Assembly (NCBI GenBank): GCA_009700715.1
Contig: WLLM01000049.1
Location: 1-6,130 of the forward strand
DNA from: Actinomycetota bacterium
Lineage (GTDB): Bacteria > Actinomycetota > Actinomycetes > Nanopelagicales > Nanopelagicaceae
DNA length: 6,130 nt
Direction: 5' to 3'
The translations under genes and the position numbers were made by a program. Each line of letters opens with the position of its first letter. Position 1 is the first letter of the stretch. Shown in pieces: positions 5,623 to 6,130 of the stretch. The notes beneath the pieces were generated by a model. That model did not search any database, had not been told where the DNA came from, and saw nothing but the letters and a program-made list of their open reading frames with translations.

Positions 5623-6130
5623 AAACCTTCCGATCTGTGCGCGTAGCCAATTGCCGACTTTAGCGAAGGAAAGCCTTTAGAAATCAGAATATCTTTGAGT
5701 TGATTTTGAATATCAATCAACGCATGCGGATTTCCAAAACTTGCCGTTCCGACTGATATTCCCGAAGCACCTGCGAGAATTAATTCAAAGGCGTCGCGGC
5801 CGGAAGAAACGCCACCCATACCAAGAATCGGTACATTCGGTAACGCTTGATGAACTTGATAAATCGCACGAACGGCAACGGGGCGAATGGCTGGACCAGA
5901 AAGCCCTCCCGTCTTACCTCCCAGATGCGGGCGCATCGTGTCAACGTTGATAACCATTCCTAAAACTGTATTGATCAGAGCCAGCGCATCTGCACCTGAT
6001 TCGATAACGCCTGACGCAATCGAAGGAAGATCGGTTACATCAGGAGATAACTTCGCAATTATTGGTAGATCTCCCCCGATTATTCTTCGTACGCCATCTA
6101 TCACTCGACGCGAAGCATCCGGATCGCAAG
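5619..6130 (-). CDS. pyrD: Dihydroorotate dehydrogenase, class 1B catalytic subunit; partial, N-terminus beyond right edge
   Basis: Dihydroorotate dehydrogenase oxidises dihydroorotate to orotate. The visible 169 residues are the C-terminal half of the FMN barrel; the frame is open to the right edge, beginning CDPDASRRVIDG. Motifs typical of class 1B are IIAKLSPDVTDL, ALINTVLGMVINVDT, GGKTGGLSGPAIRPVAVRAI, ILGMGGVSSGRDAFELI and GASGISVGTASFGNP, the last three being FMN and phosphate contacts. Class 1B enzymes use NAD+ through an iron-sulphur/FAD partner, PyrK, usually encoded next door; if present it lies outside this window. The catalytic cysteine would also be outside. Mycobacterial PyrD is the membrane-linked class 2 type, so class 1B is a difference from that model. 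The GTG at 6104 is an internal valine, not a start. The stop overlaps the pyrF start by four bases. Confidence 0.95.
   Translation of the reverse strand, partial: CDPDASRRVIDGVRRIIGGDLPIIAKLSPDVTDLPSIASGVIESGADALALINTVLGMVINVDTMRPHLGGKTGGLSGPAIRPVAVRAIYQVHQALPNVPILGMGGVSSGRDAFELILAGASGISVGTASFGNPHALIDIQNQLKDILISKGFPSLKSAIGYAHRSEGL
5626..5631 (-). promoter_or_regulatory. Ribosome binding site of pyrF
   Basis: GGAAGG sits inside the end of pyrD, only three bases before the pyrF ATG. The spacing is shorter than usual (5-9), but the overlapping pyrD stop (ATGA) could let terminating ribosomes restart directly. The N-terminus MKAPIILAVDTSD fits the family, so the start is accepted. Confidence 0.5.

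Noticed and set aside
5619..6104. pyrD beginning at GTG 6104-6102
   Set aside because: The frame stays open to the right edge and the upstream residues (CDPDASRR) continue the family alignment, so this GTG is an internal valine and the gene is partial.

Overview
The window is a block of a bacterial chromosome with seven genes, all on the minus strand, so it reads from right to left. In transcription order they are pyrD (5' end cut off by the right edge), pyrF, a fused ihf-gmk gene, rpoZ, coaBC, metK and priA (3' end cut off by the left edge). The order gmk-rpoZ-coaBC-metK-priA, with an actinobacterial integration host factor (mIHF/sIHF) in front of gmk, is characteristic of Actinobacteria such as Mycobacterium and Streptomyces. 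Three 60-base lines counted by hand gave 43-48% GC, low for that phylum. Gene spacing is very tight: a 4-base overlap, then gaps of 9, 18, 23, 4 and 14 bases. Together these suggest a streamlined, low-GC actinobacterium, perhaps a freshwater acI/Nanopelagicales lineage. That placement is inference.

Right part (4918-6130): two consecutive steps at the end of de novo UMP synthesis. pyrD is a class 1B dihydroorotate dehydrogenase and pyrF a type-1 OMP decarboxylase; they overlap by ATGA. Middle (3763-4908): an unusual single open frame joins the nucleoid protein mIHF to guanylate kinase, followed by the RNA polymerase omega subunit. Left-middle (1348-3739): bifunctional CoaBC (coenzyme A synthesis) and MetK (S-adenosylmethionine synthesis). 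Left end (1-1333): the first 444 residues of an actinobacterial PriA that lacks helicase ATPase motifs. This stretch looks gene-free if only closed ORFs are considered, but it is one uninterrupted frame running off the edge.

The genes form a housekeeping cluster linking pyrimidine and purine nucleotide supply, transcription, nucleoid structure, CoA and SAM cofactors, and replication restart. No RNA gene, mobile element, repeat array, CRISPR or convincing terminator was seen, and no intergenic stretch exceeds 23 bases. The points most worth checking are the IHF-Gmk fusion, a well-placed candidate leaderless promoter directly before it, a possible internal restart at the Gmk domain, the Firmicutes-like enzyme types of pyrD/pyrF in an actinobacterial locus, and residue substitutions in CoaC and in the PriA zinc region. 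Nothing resembles a defence system or other wholly new system.
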